A stretch of DNA of 12,248 nt, taken from NCBI GenBank assembly GCA_903970575.1, contig CAJCJC010000362.1, positions 1 to 12,248 on the forward strand, given 5' to 3'. A program made the position numbers and the translations under genes. Below, piece after piece: positions 6,295 through 12,248 of this stretch. The stretch is from Alphaproteobacteria bacterium. GTDB taxonomy: Bacteria; Pseudomonadota; Alphaproteobacteria; BOG-932; Roseiterribacteraceae. The notes under the pieces were generated by a model, which did no database searches, was not told the DNA's origin, and worked only from the letters and a program-made list of their open reading frames with translations. Position 1 is the first letter of the stretch, and every line of letters starts with the position of its first letter.

Positions 6295-7329
6295 TCAGGC
6301 GCGCGGAAGACCAACGGCGAGCATCCGCTCGACCGAAAGCCGAGCGCGGCGCGCCATCTCGGGGGCGACCATGACTTCGGTCGTCATGGTCTCAAGCGCA
6401 TGAAGGATTTTTGGCAGGGTTATCCGCTTCATATGCGGGCAGAGATTGCACGGCCGCACAAACTCGACCTCTGGATATTGAATCGCGACATTGTCGCTCA
6501 TCGAGCATTCGGTAATCAGAACCACCCGCTTGGGACTATGGATGCCGACATAATCAGACATGCCTGCCGTCGAGCCGACGAAATCCGCCTCGGCCAAAAC
6601 ATCCTGGGGGCATTCGGGGTGAGCAAGCACCACCAGATTGTCCTGTCCCTGTCGCAGCAGGCGGATTTGTTCGCCAGTAAACCGCTCATGCACCTCGCAA
6701 TGGCCGTGCCAGGTGATGATTTTAACCTTCGTCCGGCTCGCGACGTATTGCGCCAGATATTCGTCCGGCAGACAGATGACCTCGGGCGCGCCCAGCGATT
6801 CCACCACCTGGACCGCGTTGGCCGAGGTGCAGCAGATGTCGACCTCGGCCTTCACCTCCGCCGAGGTGTTGACATAGGCCACGATCGGCACGCCAGGGTA
6901 ACGCTGCCGCAGCAATCTTACATCCGCGCCCGTGATCGATTCCGCCAGCGAACAGCCTGCCCGGGCATCGGGGATAAGCACCGTTTTCTCAGGGCTCAAT
7001 ATCTTCGCGGTCTCGGCCATGAAATGCACGCCGGCCATGACGATGATTTTAGCGCTGGTCTTAGCCCCCTCGCGCGCCAGCGACAGGCTGTCGCCGACTA
7101 CATCCGCCACGCAGTTGAAAATCTCCGGAGTCTGATAGTTATGGGCCAGGATAACAGCATTCAAATCCCGCTTCAGCGCGTTTATCGCGGCGATGTACGG
7201 CGCGTGAATGGGCCATTCCATCTCTGGAACCACGCGAGCTACGCGTTCGTAAAGCGGCGCTGTGGCCCTGGCGACAGCCGGAGAATATTCGAGTGATGCC
7301 GGACTTGACCGGTCGCGCGCGGGGAACAT
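6295..7329 (-). CDS. nadA: Quinolinate synthase A
   Basis: This [4Fe-4S] enzyme condenses iminoaspartate with dihydroxyacetone phosphate to quinolinate, feeding NadC. From ATG 7329-7327 the product is 344 residues. Expected motifs are [37 protein letters not shown] and [13 protein letters not shown]. The three cluster cysteines fall at about 126 (GCSLAES), 240 (HPECPQDV) and 297 ([12 protein letters not shown], second Cys), the standard trio. A TTG at 7344 would add five residues but has no ribosome site. Its TGA (6297-6295) sits inside the ribosome site of nadC, so the two are coupled. The upstream dyad at 7360-7376 may control the operon. Confidence 0.96.
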   Translation of the reverse strand: MFPARDRSSPASLEYSPAVARATAPLYERVARVVPEMEWPIHAPYIAAINALKRDLNAVILAHNYQTPEIFNCVADVVGDSLSLAREGAKTSAKIIVMAGVHFMAETAKILSPEKTVLIPDARAGCSLAESITGADVRLLRQRYPGVPIVAYVNTSAEVKAEVDICCTSANAVQVVESLGAPEVICLPDEYLAQYVASRTKVKIITWHGHCEVHERFTGEQIRLLRQGQDNLVVLAHPECPQDVLAEADFVGSTAGMSDYVGIHSPKRVVLITECSMSDNVAIQYPEVEFVRPCNLCPHMKRITLPKILHALETMTTEVMVAPEMARRARLSVERMLAVGLPRA

Positions 7330-7359
7330 GTGAGGAGTTTCCAACCCAATGGGATAGTT

Positions 7360-7394
7360 ATGCTAAGAATGAGCATTACTCCACTCACTGTCAA
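7360..7394 (-). promoter_or_regulatory. Putative nadA-nadC promoter with overlapping dyad
   Basis: On the minus strand a perfect TTGACA (7394-7389) is followed after 17 nt by a weak -10, CATTCT (7371-7366). An inverted repeat with arms ATGCT and AGCAT (7360-7364 and 7372-7376, 7-nt centre) covers this -10. The position suits a repressor of NAD synthesis such as NadQ or NrtR, but I cannot match the motif to a known site. Confidence 0.4.
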
Positions 7395-7485
7395 TGCGCC
7401 GGCTTAAATCGCGGCGGCGGGGTTAAGTCCTGGCGCGCATGGTGCTATGGCTCCGCCGCCCGTTCTCCTTCACCTTGGCTGTTCC

Positions 7486-9288
7486 ATGGCTCCGCCTCTC
7501 ATGCTTCTGCAAGATATCCATCTCACTTTCGGCGGAACGCCGCTGTTGGAAGGGGCCAGCCTATCCGTGTCGGAGCGGGAGCGGCTCTGCCTTGTCGGCC
7601 GCAATGGCTCGGGAAAGTCCACCTTGCTCAAGATCGCCGCCGGGTCGATACAGCCGGATCAAGGCCGGCGCTTCGTTCAGCCTGGCGCGACCATGCGCTA
7701 TCTGCCGCAAGAGCCTGACCTATCGGCTTTCGACACCGTGCTCGCCTATGCTTCGAGCGGCCTGCCGCCAGGAGAGGATCCTTATGCGGCGCGGCTGATT
7801 CTCGAGGGCCTAGGAATGACTGGCGACGAAGACCCGCGCCACCTGTCGGGCGGGGAAATCCGCCGCGCCGCGCTCGCCTGGGCGCTGTCGCCCGATCCCG
7901 ACATTCTGCTGCTGGACGAGCCGACCAACCATCTTGATCTACCGACCATCGAATGGCTGGAGGACACGATCGCCGGCGCCCGCGCGGCGATCGTCCTGAT
8001 CAGCCATGATCGCCGTTTCCTGGAACGCTTGTCGCGCAAAACTTTGTGGCTCGATCGCGGCGTCACGCGCATGCTGGAGCGGAATTTCGCCGGCTTCGAA
8101 ACGTGGCGCGACGAGTTCTTGGAGCAAGAGGAGCAAGATCGTCACAAAATGGATCGCAAGATCGCGCGGGAGCAGGATTGGATCGTTCATGGCGTGAGCG
8201 GCCGGCGCAAACGCAACCAGGGCCGGCTGCGGGCCCTGCAGAACTTGCGCCAGGAACGGCGGGAGCAGCGCCAGACGGCCGGAACAGTCAGCATGCAAAC
8301 GGTCGCGACCACCATGTCCGGCAAGCAGGTGATCGAGGCCAAGGAGATATTCAAATCCTATGAAGACAGGCCGATCGTACGGAACTTCTCCACACGCATC
8401 ATCCGGGGCGACCGCGTCGGAATCATCGGGGCCAACGGCGCTGGTAAGACCACTTTGCTCAAGATGCTGACCGGCGGACTGGCGCCGGATTCAGGTACGG
8501 TGAAAATCGGGGCGGCGGTTGAGCTGGTGTCGCTCGATCAGCAGCGCTCTAGCCTCGACCCGGCGATTAGCCTGAGCGCCGCCCTTACCGGCGGAAACAG
8601 CGACAATGTGGTCATCGACGGCAAGCCCCGTCACGTTATCTCCTATATGCGCGATTTCCTGTTCACGCCCGAGCAGGCGAAGACGCCGGTCGGCGCCCTG
8701 TCCGGCGGCGAACGCGGCCGGCTGATGCTGGCGCGGGCCCTGTCTCGACCGTCTAATCTTCTGGTCTTGGACGAGCCGACCAACGATCTCGATCTCGAAA
8801 CGCTCGACCTGCTACAGGAGATGCTGACGGATTATTCCGGCACTGTTCTTTTGGTCAGCCATGACCGCGACTTTTTGGACCGGGTGGTGACGTCGGTGAT
8901 CGTTTCGGAAGGGTCTGGCCGCTGGGGAGAATACGCGGGCGGCTATTCCGACATGGTGGCCCAGCAAGGTCCGGGCATCGCCACGGCCCGCACCGAGAAA
9001 TCCGAGAAATCATCAGGCGGCCGCCCCCGGGGGCCATCGAGTAAAGTGTCTGGCGGCCTGTCCTTAAAGGACCGCGATCTTCTGACCAAGCTTCCGGGAA
9101 AAATCGCCACCCTACAAAAAACGATCGAAACCCTTCAGACCGACCTCGCCGACCCGGCCCTCTATCGCCGCGACCGCCCCAAATTCGATTCGCTCTCAGC
9201 GTCTCTGGCCACAAAGACAAGGGAACTGGAAAACGCCGAGGAGCAGTGGCTAATGCTGGAAATGAAACGCGAGGCGGCCGAGGGATAA
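7486..9288 (+). CDS. uup: ABC-F family ATPase, Uup type
   Basis: This is a soluble protein with two ABC ATPase domains and no membrane segments; ABC-F proteins act on ribosomes or, for Uup, have also been linked to DNA-repair intermediates. From ATG 7486 it has 600 residues. Domain 1 has Walker A GRNGSGKST (about 38-46), signature HLSGGE and Walker B DILLLDEPTNHLD. Domain 2 has GANGAGKTT, ALSGGERGR and LLVLDEPTNDLD. Between them lies the charged linker QEEQDRHKMDRKIAREQDW. The C-terminus (LPGKIATLQKTIETLQ and onward) is the Uup-type coiled coil. ATG 7447 would add 13 residues that look like an imperfect repeat of the start; ATG 7501 is a shorter choice. None has a clear ribosome site. It converges with tetR, 14 bp apart. 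Confidence 0.9.
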   Translation: MAPPLMLLQDIHLTFGGTPLLEGASLSVSERERLCLVGRNGSGKSTLLKIAAGSIQPDQGRRFVQPGATMRYLPQEPDLSAFDTVLAYASSGLPPGEDPYAARLILEGLGMTGDEDPRHLSGGEIRRAALAWALSPDPDILLLDEPTNHLDLPTIEWLEDTIAGARAAIVLISHDRRFLERLSRKTLWLDRGVTRMLERNFAGFETWRDEFLEQEEQDRHKMDRKIAREQDWIVHGVSGRRKRNQGRLRALQNLRQERREQRQTAGTVSMQTVATTMSGKQVIEAKEIFKSYEDRPIVRNFSTRIIRGDRVGIIGANGAGKTTLLKMLTGGLAPDSGTVKIGAAVELVSLDQQRSSLDPAISLSAALTGGNSDNVVIDGKPRHVISYMRDFLFTPEQAKTPVGALSGGERGRLMLARALSRPSNLLVLDEPTNDLDLETLDLLQEMLTDYSGTVLLVSHDRDFLDRVVTSVIVSEGSGRWGEYAGGYSDMVAQQGPGIATARTEKSEKSSGGRPRGPSSKVSGGLSLKDRDLLTKLPGKIATLQKTIETLQTDLADPALYRRDRPKFDSLSASLATKTRELENAEEQWLMLEMKREAAEG

Positions 9289-9294
9289 GGCCGC
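9274..9294. terminator. Short hairpin over the uup stop codon, weak bidirectional terminator candidate
   Basis: A 6-bp stem (GCGGCC at 9274-9279 with GGCCGC at 9289-9294) and 9-nt loop overlap the end of uup and the 14-bp gap to the convergent tetR gene. It could stop transcription from either side, but there is no clear T-tract. Confidence 0.25.
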
Positions 9295-9302
9295 GCCTTC
9301 CT

Positions 9303-9848
9303 CTAGCCCACTTGCATCGCCCTGACCGGCGCCATGACGAGCCGATCGATCACCCCGCCCATCGCTTCGGCCGACACTGCCTCCCCCTGCTCCAGCCACC
9401 AAGTGAGCAGGCCCAGAGTTGACGACACGCAATGGCCGATAATGAGGGATTGCGGGACCAAGGAAGGCTCGGGCGCTGCGCGGCCCTGATCTACCGCACG
9501 TTCCACGATGTGACGCCGGATTTCGGATTCAGCGCCGCCGGAAAGCAGAGCCCGGGCGATAAGCCGGTGCTCCTCCACGAATTGGCATATAGCGACAGAG
9601 GCCGCGCCGGTGTCGTCCTTGTTGACGGCCGGCATGATGATCGCCGTCAGGTCGTCGACCAGAAAATCGGCGACGTCGGCCAGCAATGCGTCCTTGTCCC
9701 GGTAATGGCGGAAAAAGCTGGCGTAGCCCACGCCCGCGCGCTCGGCGATCTCGGTGATGGTGATGTCGGCGAAGGGCTTTTCGGCGGTCAGCGCCAGCAC
9801 CGCCGCGCCCAAGGCCGCGCGGGTTTTCGCCACCCGTGGGTCGGTCAT
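9303..9848 (-). CDS. TetR/AcrR-family transcriptional regulator
   Basis: This is a 181-residue protein. Its N-terminal helix-turn-helix is typical of TetR: ITITEIAERAGVGYASFFRHY followed by RDKDALLADVADF (about residues 29-62). The C-terminal half is helical and presumably binds the inducer; it is short for the family. AAGGA (plus-strand 9858-9862) lies 9 nt before the ATG. The gene is divergent from the P450 gene with a 99-bp gap that holds a perfect inverted repeat. It is therefore very likely the local repressor of the P450 gene and of itself, released by a P450 substrate or related compound. That role is inferred from position and operator; the ligand is unknown. Confidence 0.9.
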   Translation of the reverse strand: MTDPRVAKTRAALGAAVLALTAEKPFADITITEIAERAGVGYASFFRHYRDKDALLADVADFLVDDLTAIIMPAVNKDDTGAASVAICQFVEEHRLIARALLSGGAESEIRRHIVERAVDQGRAAPEPSLVPQSLIIGHCVSSTLGLLTWWLEQGEAVSAEAMGGVIDRLVMAPVRAMQVG

Positions 9849-9889
9849 CTGTCCAGTTCCTTAAAGGCCCCATCGGCGGCCGAATTGAT

Positions 9890-9918
9890 TTGCTATCGGG
9901 CGACGACCAACTTATGAT
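9890..9918 (+). promoter_or_regulatory. Putative promoter of the P450 gene
   Basis: TTGCTA (9890-9895) and TATGAT (9913-9918) are separated by 17 nt and lie 30 bp before the P450 start. The -10 is inside the left operator arm. GAGG (9939-9942) is the ribosome site, 5 nt before the ATG. Confidence 0.5.
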
Positions 9919-9936
9919 CCACATTAGATCATAAGT
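9910..9936. promoter_or_regulatory. TetR-type operator: perfect 10-7-10 inverted repeat
   Basis: ACTTATGATC (9910-9919) is repeated as its exact reverse complement GATCATAAGT (9927-9936), separated by 7 bases. The size and symmetry suit a TetR dimer. The left arm contains the P450 -10 box and the right arm ends just before the ribosome site, so binding would block P450 transcription. Confidence 0.75.
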
Positions 9937-9947
9937 ATGAGGCCGTC

Positions 9948-11168
9948 ATGAGCCAGCCGCAAGTTTTGACCGCCGAGGCCGTTTGCCCGTACCAGCCGGG
10001 CGTCGACGAACGCAAGTCCGCGGCCGCCGCGGCCGCCAGCGACGCCCGCGCGAAGAAGCTCTCCAACGGTGGCGTAAGGGTGGAAAGCTTTGCCCTCACG
10101 CGCAAAATCCTGCGCAGCGGCGGAACGCGCCAAGCCGGCTTCATGGCGGAACTGGTGAACAAGGCGACCGCCAAAGGTAGCCAGCCGGTATTGTTCCAAG
10201 AAGGCGACGTGCATCAGAAACAGCGCATCGCGACCGCCCGCTTCTTCGCGCCGCGCGTCGTCACCTCGCGCTATCGCGACCTGATGAACAGCCTGGGCGA
10301 TCGGCTGATGGAAAAGCTCAAAACCCAGGGCAAGGCCGATCTGTCGGATCTCAGCCTCGACATGGCGGTCGCGGTGGCGGCCGAGATCATCGGCCTGACC
10401 GATGGCTCGCTCGTCGGCATGTCCAAGCGGCTGAACAGTTTTTTTACCGGCGGCCTCAAACACAAGATGACCCGGTTCGAGCGGATGACGAATTTCATCA
10501 GTAGCCAATACAACCTGCTCGGCTTCTTTTGGCTTGACGTCAAACCGGCGATCCGCGCGCGCCGCAAGGCGCCCAAGGAAGATGTGATCTCTCATTTGAT
10601 CAGCCAGGGTTACAGTGACACAGAGATCCTGACCGAATGCATGACCTATGGCGCCGCAGGCATGGTGACGACGCGCGAATTTATCGTGATGTGCGCGTGG
10701 CACTTGCTGGAGCGGGATGCTCTGAAGGCCGAGTTCGTGGCCACCGACGAGGCCGGGCGCATCGCCATTCTGGAGGAGATCCTAAGGCTTGAGCCCGTTG
10801 TTGGCGCCCTTTACCGCCGCGCCGCCAAGGACCTCAGCTTCGAAGATAATGGCGAGACTATCCATATCCCGGCCGGCACGCTGATCGACATGGATATCCG
10901 AGCCGCCAATTCCGACCCTATCGCGGCCGGCGAATGCCCGTTCCAGCTAAAGCCTGAGCGCGACACAAAGGCGCTGCTCGGCTCCATGAGCTTCGGCGAC
11001 GGCAATCACCGATGCCCAGGAGCTGCCGTGGCTCTTCAGGAAAGCGCCATCTTCCTCGAAAAACTCCTAAAAATTCCCGGCCTGCACGCCGTAAAGCCGC
11101 CAAATTTGGGCTGGAACACCCTGACGGTAGGGTATGAACTCCGCGACGCGATCATCGCCGTGGGGTGA
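9948..11168 (+). CDS. Cytochrome P450
   Basis: This is a soluble bacterial-type P450 of 406 residues with no membrane anchor; such enzymes insert oxygen into organic substrates using a ferredoxin partner. The heme loop FGDGNHRCPG gives the axial Cys at about 356. The K-helix ExxR is EILR (277-280), and HQKQR (89-93) is the C-helix heme-propionate motif. The I-helix reads AAGMVTTREF (about 236-245): the threonines are present, but the acidic residue usual in AGxDTT is Val240. Start ATG 9948 has GAGG 5 nt upstream. A divergent TetR gene and operator imply inducible expression. No ferredoxin or ferredoxin reductase is visible; a [2Fe-2S] protein lies downstream but belongs to a molybdenum hydroxylase. 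The substrate cannot be predicted. Confidence 0.94.
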   Translation: MSQPQVLTAEAVCPYQPGVDERKSAAAAAASDARAKKLSNGGVRVESFALTRKILRSGGTRQAGFMAELVNKATAKGSQPVLFQEGDVHQKQRIATARFFAPRVVTSRYRDLMNSLGDRLMEKLKTQGKADLSDLSLDMAVAVAAEIIGLTDGSLVGMSKRLNSFFTGGLKHKMTRFERMTNFISSQYNLLGFFWLDVKPAIRARRKAPKEDVISHLISQGYSDTEILTECMTYGAAGMVTTREFIVMCAWHLLERDALKAEFVATDEAGRIAILEEILRLEPVVGALYRRAAKDLSFEDNGETIHIPAGTLIDMDIRAANSDPIAAGECPFQLKPERDTKALLGSMSFGDGNHRCPGAAVALQESAIFLEKLLKIPGLHAVKPPNLGWNTLTVGYELRDAIIAVG

Positions 11169-11384
11169 AAAACAGCCTGAAACTATGCGCTAAACGCATT
11201 CGCAGCGAACTTCAGCATTTATCGGCGCCAAAATCGATAGCGCCGTCCCAAATACCGCTATTGCGTCAGTACGGCTTATCTGTCGCCTGGAATGCTTACG
11301 CCATGCCAAGGCTCACCTGCGCCGGGATGACAATAATCCAGAAATCCATACTATAGGCATCGCACTCGAAGGTCAGGGAACCCC
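11169..11384. other. Intergenic region between the P450 and iorA-like genes
   Basis: The 216 bases contain a 63-codon open frame that overlaps the P450 stop, but its composition is not gene-like and it has no ribosome site. A weak stem (CGGCGC 11223-11228 with GCGCCG 11240-11245, 11-nt loop) could end the P450 transcript. The stretch around 11321-11335 (TGCGCCGGGATGACA) resembles dispersed intergenic repeats of GC-rich proteobacteria. AGGGA (11375-11379), 5 nt before the iorA-like ATG, is its ribosome site. I found no clear promoter. Confidence 0.45.
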
Positions 11385-11837
11385 ATGCCCATCGCACTCG
11401 ACATCAATGGCGGAACGGTGAGCGTTACCGCCGCGCCGGAAACGCCGCTGCTATGGGTCCTGCGCGACGAGTTGCTGCTTACCGGCACGAAGTACGGCTG
11501 CGGCATCGCGCAATGCGGGGCGTGCACCATTCATCTGGATGGGCAACCGGCGCGCGCATGCCAAACGCCGATTTCTTCACTCGCCGGGGTCAAGGTCACC
11601 ACGATCGAGGGGTTGGGCGGTTCGCATCCGCTACAGGTCGCGTGGGTCAGTCATGACGTGCCGCAATGCGGCTATTGCCAGTCCGGGCAGATCATGTCGG
11701 CGGCCGCGCTCATCGCCCAAACCGCGAAACCCACGGACCAAGATATCGATGCCGCGATGAGCGGCAATATCTGCCGCTGCGGCGCCTATCAACGCATCCG
11801 CGCGGCCATCAAGGACGCCGCGGGCGTGGAAGGCTGA
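11385..11837 (+). CDS. iorA: [2Fe-2S] small subunit of an isoquinoline 1-oxidoreductase-type molybdenum hydroxylase
   Basis: This 150-residue subunit passes electrons from the molybdenum centre of the partner subunit. The N-terminal plant-ferredoxin-type cluster uses Cys39, 44, 47 and 59 ([17 protein letters not shown] ... RAC). The C-terminal cluster uses Cys95, 98, 130 and 132 ([11 protein letters not shown] ... [12 protein letters not shown]). The family hydroxylates N-heterocycles such as isoquinoline or oxidises aldehydes; the exact substrate is not readable, so the symbol names the family. The large-subunit gene starts 2 nt after the stop, a tight two-gene operon. No FAD subunit is visible, as usual for the Ior type. 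Confidence 0.9.
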   Translation: MPIALDINGGTVSVTAAPETPLLWVLRDELLLTGTKYGCGIAQCGACTIHLDGQPARACQTPISSLAGVKVTTIEGLGGSHPLQVAWVSHDVPQCGYCQSGQIMSAAALIAQTAKPTDQDIDAAMSGNICRCGAYQRIRAAIKDAAGVEG

Positions 11838-11839
11838 TC

Positions 11840-12248
11840 ATGGCGAAGCCCAATCTCAGCCGCCGCGGATTCATGGTCGGCGCCACGATGGCGGGGTCGA
11901 GCCTGCTGGTCGGCTGCGGCGTCGGCGACATCATGAGCTTTGGCGCGAATACGCCGGTCGGCGCATTCGGCGCTTTCATCAAGATCGCGGCGAACGGCGC
12001 CGTCACAATCGTCTCCAAGCATCTGGAGATGGGGCAAGGCAACCATGCCGGCCTAGCCGCGATCGTGGCGGAGGAAATGGACGCGGATTGGACGACGGTG
12101 AAAGTCGAGCAGGCGCCCGCCAACGCCAAACTGTATGGCAACGCGGCGATGGGCGGCATCCAGGGCACTGGCGGGTCAACCGCCATCGCCAATTCCTGGA
12201 CCCAGCTTCGCAAGGCCGGCGCCGCCGCCCGCGCCATGTTCGTGGAGG
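11840..12248 (+). CDS. iorB: Molybdopterin-binding large subunit, isoquinoline 1-oxidoreductase type, cut by the window
   Basis: ATG 11840 opens a frame that runs off the window after 136 full codons. The N-terminus NLSRRGFMVGATMAGSSL is a twin-arginine signal (SRRGFM), followed by LVGC, which fits a lipobox with Cys at residue 26. The segment FIKIAANGAVTIVSKHLEMG followed by QGNHAGLAAIVAEEM, then TTVKVEQAP and GGSTAI, is typical of the IorB/xanthine-dehydrogenase-family large subunit, which holds the molybdenum cofactor. Export by Tat after cofactor insertion is expected. It pairs with the small subunit immediately upstream. The start is fixed by the 2-nt spacing. Confidence 0.9.
   Translation, partial: MAKPNLSRRGFMVGATMAGSSLLVGCGVGDIMSFGANTPVGAFGAFIKIAANGAVTIVSKHLEMGQGNHAGLAAIVAEEMDADWTTVKVEQAPANAKLYGNAAMGGIQGTGGSTAIANSWTQLRKAGAAARAMFVE

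Noticed and set aside
6400..7296. A long plus-strand frame (298 codons) opposite nadA
   Set aside because: NadA on the minus strand has all three cluster cysteines and full motifs; the antisense frame is a by-product of GC-rich codon usage.
9924..10703. A 259-codon minus-strand frame opposite the P450 gene
   Set aside because: The P450 motifs on the plus strand are decisive; the His/Arg-rich antisense frame matches nothing I recognise and would run into the tetR-P450 operator region.
11165..11356. A 63-codon plus-strand frame starting MKNSLKLCAKRI after the P450 gene
   Set aside because: It overlaps the P450 stop, has no ribosome site of its own, and its sequence shows no recognisable motif; it looks like a chance frame in an intergenic region.

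Overview
The window looks like chromosomal DNA of a GC-rich alphaproteobacterium, possibly sphingomonad-like. I infer this from the style of the NadA, NadC, RF2 and Uup proteins and from the P450 plus isoquinoline-oxidoreductase-type genes; I had no database to check it. Most of the window is housekeeping genes in short units. The two ends look more accessory.

Left end (1-818): all on the minus strand. A hutD/Ves-family gene runs off the window edge. Upstream of it lie the remains of a two-gene module: a ribbon-helix-helix (RHH) protein and a short coiled-coil protein. Both seem to have lost their start codons. One T-to-C change in an ATGA stop/start overlap would explain the lost stop of the first gene and the lost start of the second. 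A perfect 12-bp palindrome and a TATAAT box lie just upstream.

Centre-left (819-4083, minus): prfB (release factor 2) with its programmed +1 frameshift, a DJ-1/PfpI-like protein with no cysteine at all, and aceA (isocitrate lyase, glyoxylate shunt). A divergent imelysin-family periplasmic protein follows on the plus strand (4173-5435). The short aceA-imelysin gap and the imelysin start carry three copies of a 9-mer.

Centre (5448-7329, minus): nadA-nadC, two consecutive steps of de novo NAD synthesis, translationally coupled. A dyad in the nadA promoter region is a candidate operator. Divergent from it is a uup-type ABC-F ATPase gene (7486-9288), which ends convergently with a TetR-family repressor gene.

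Right end (9303-12248): the tetR gene is divergent from a cytochrome P450 gene. A perfect 10-7-10 inverted repeat lies between them, over the likely P450 -10 box. The P450 has Val where the I-helix acid normally sits. Downstream on the same strand are the two subunits of a molybdenum hydroxylase of the isoquinoline 1-oxidoreductase type (iorA-like, then iorB-like, cut by the window end). The iorB-like product has a Tat motif followed by a lipobox. P450, molybdenum hydroxylase and repressor may form an oxidative catabolic or detoxification locus, but the substrate cannot be read from sequence.

I saw no tRNA, rRNA, CRISPR array, insertion sequence or phage gene. I found no wholly new multi-gene system. 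The most unusual points are the broken RHH/coiled-coil module, the cysteine-free DJ-1 protein, the acid-less P450 with its operator, and the triple repeat at aceA/imelysin.
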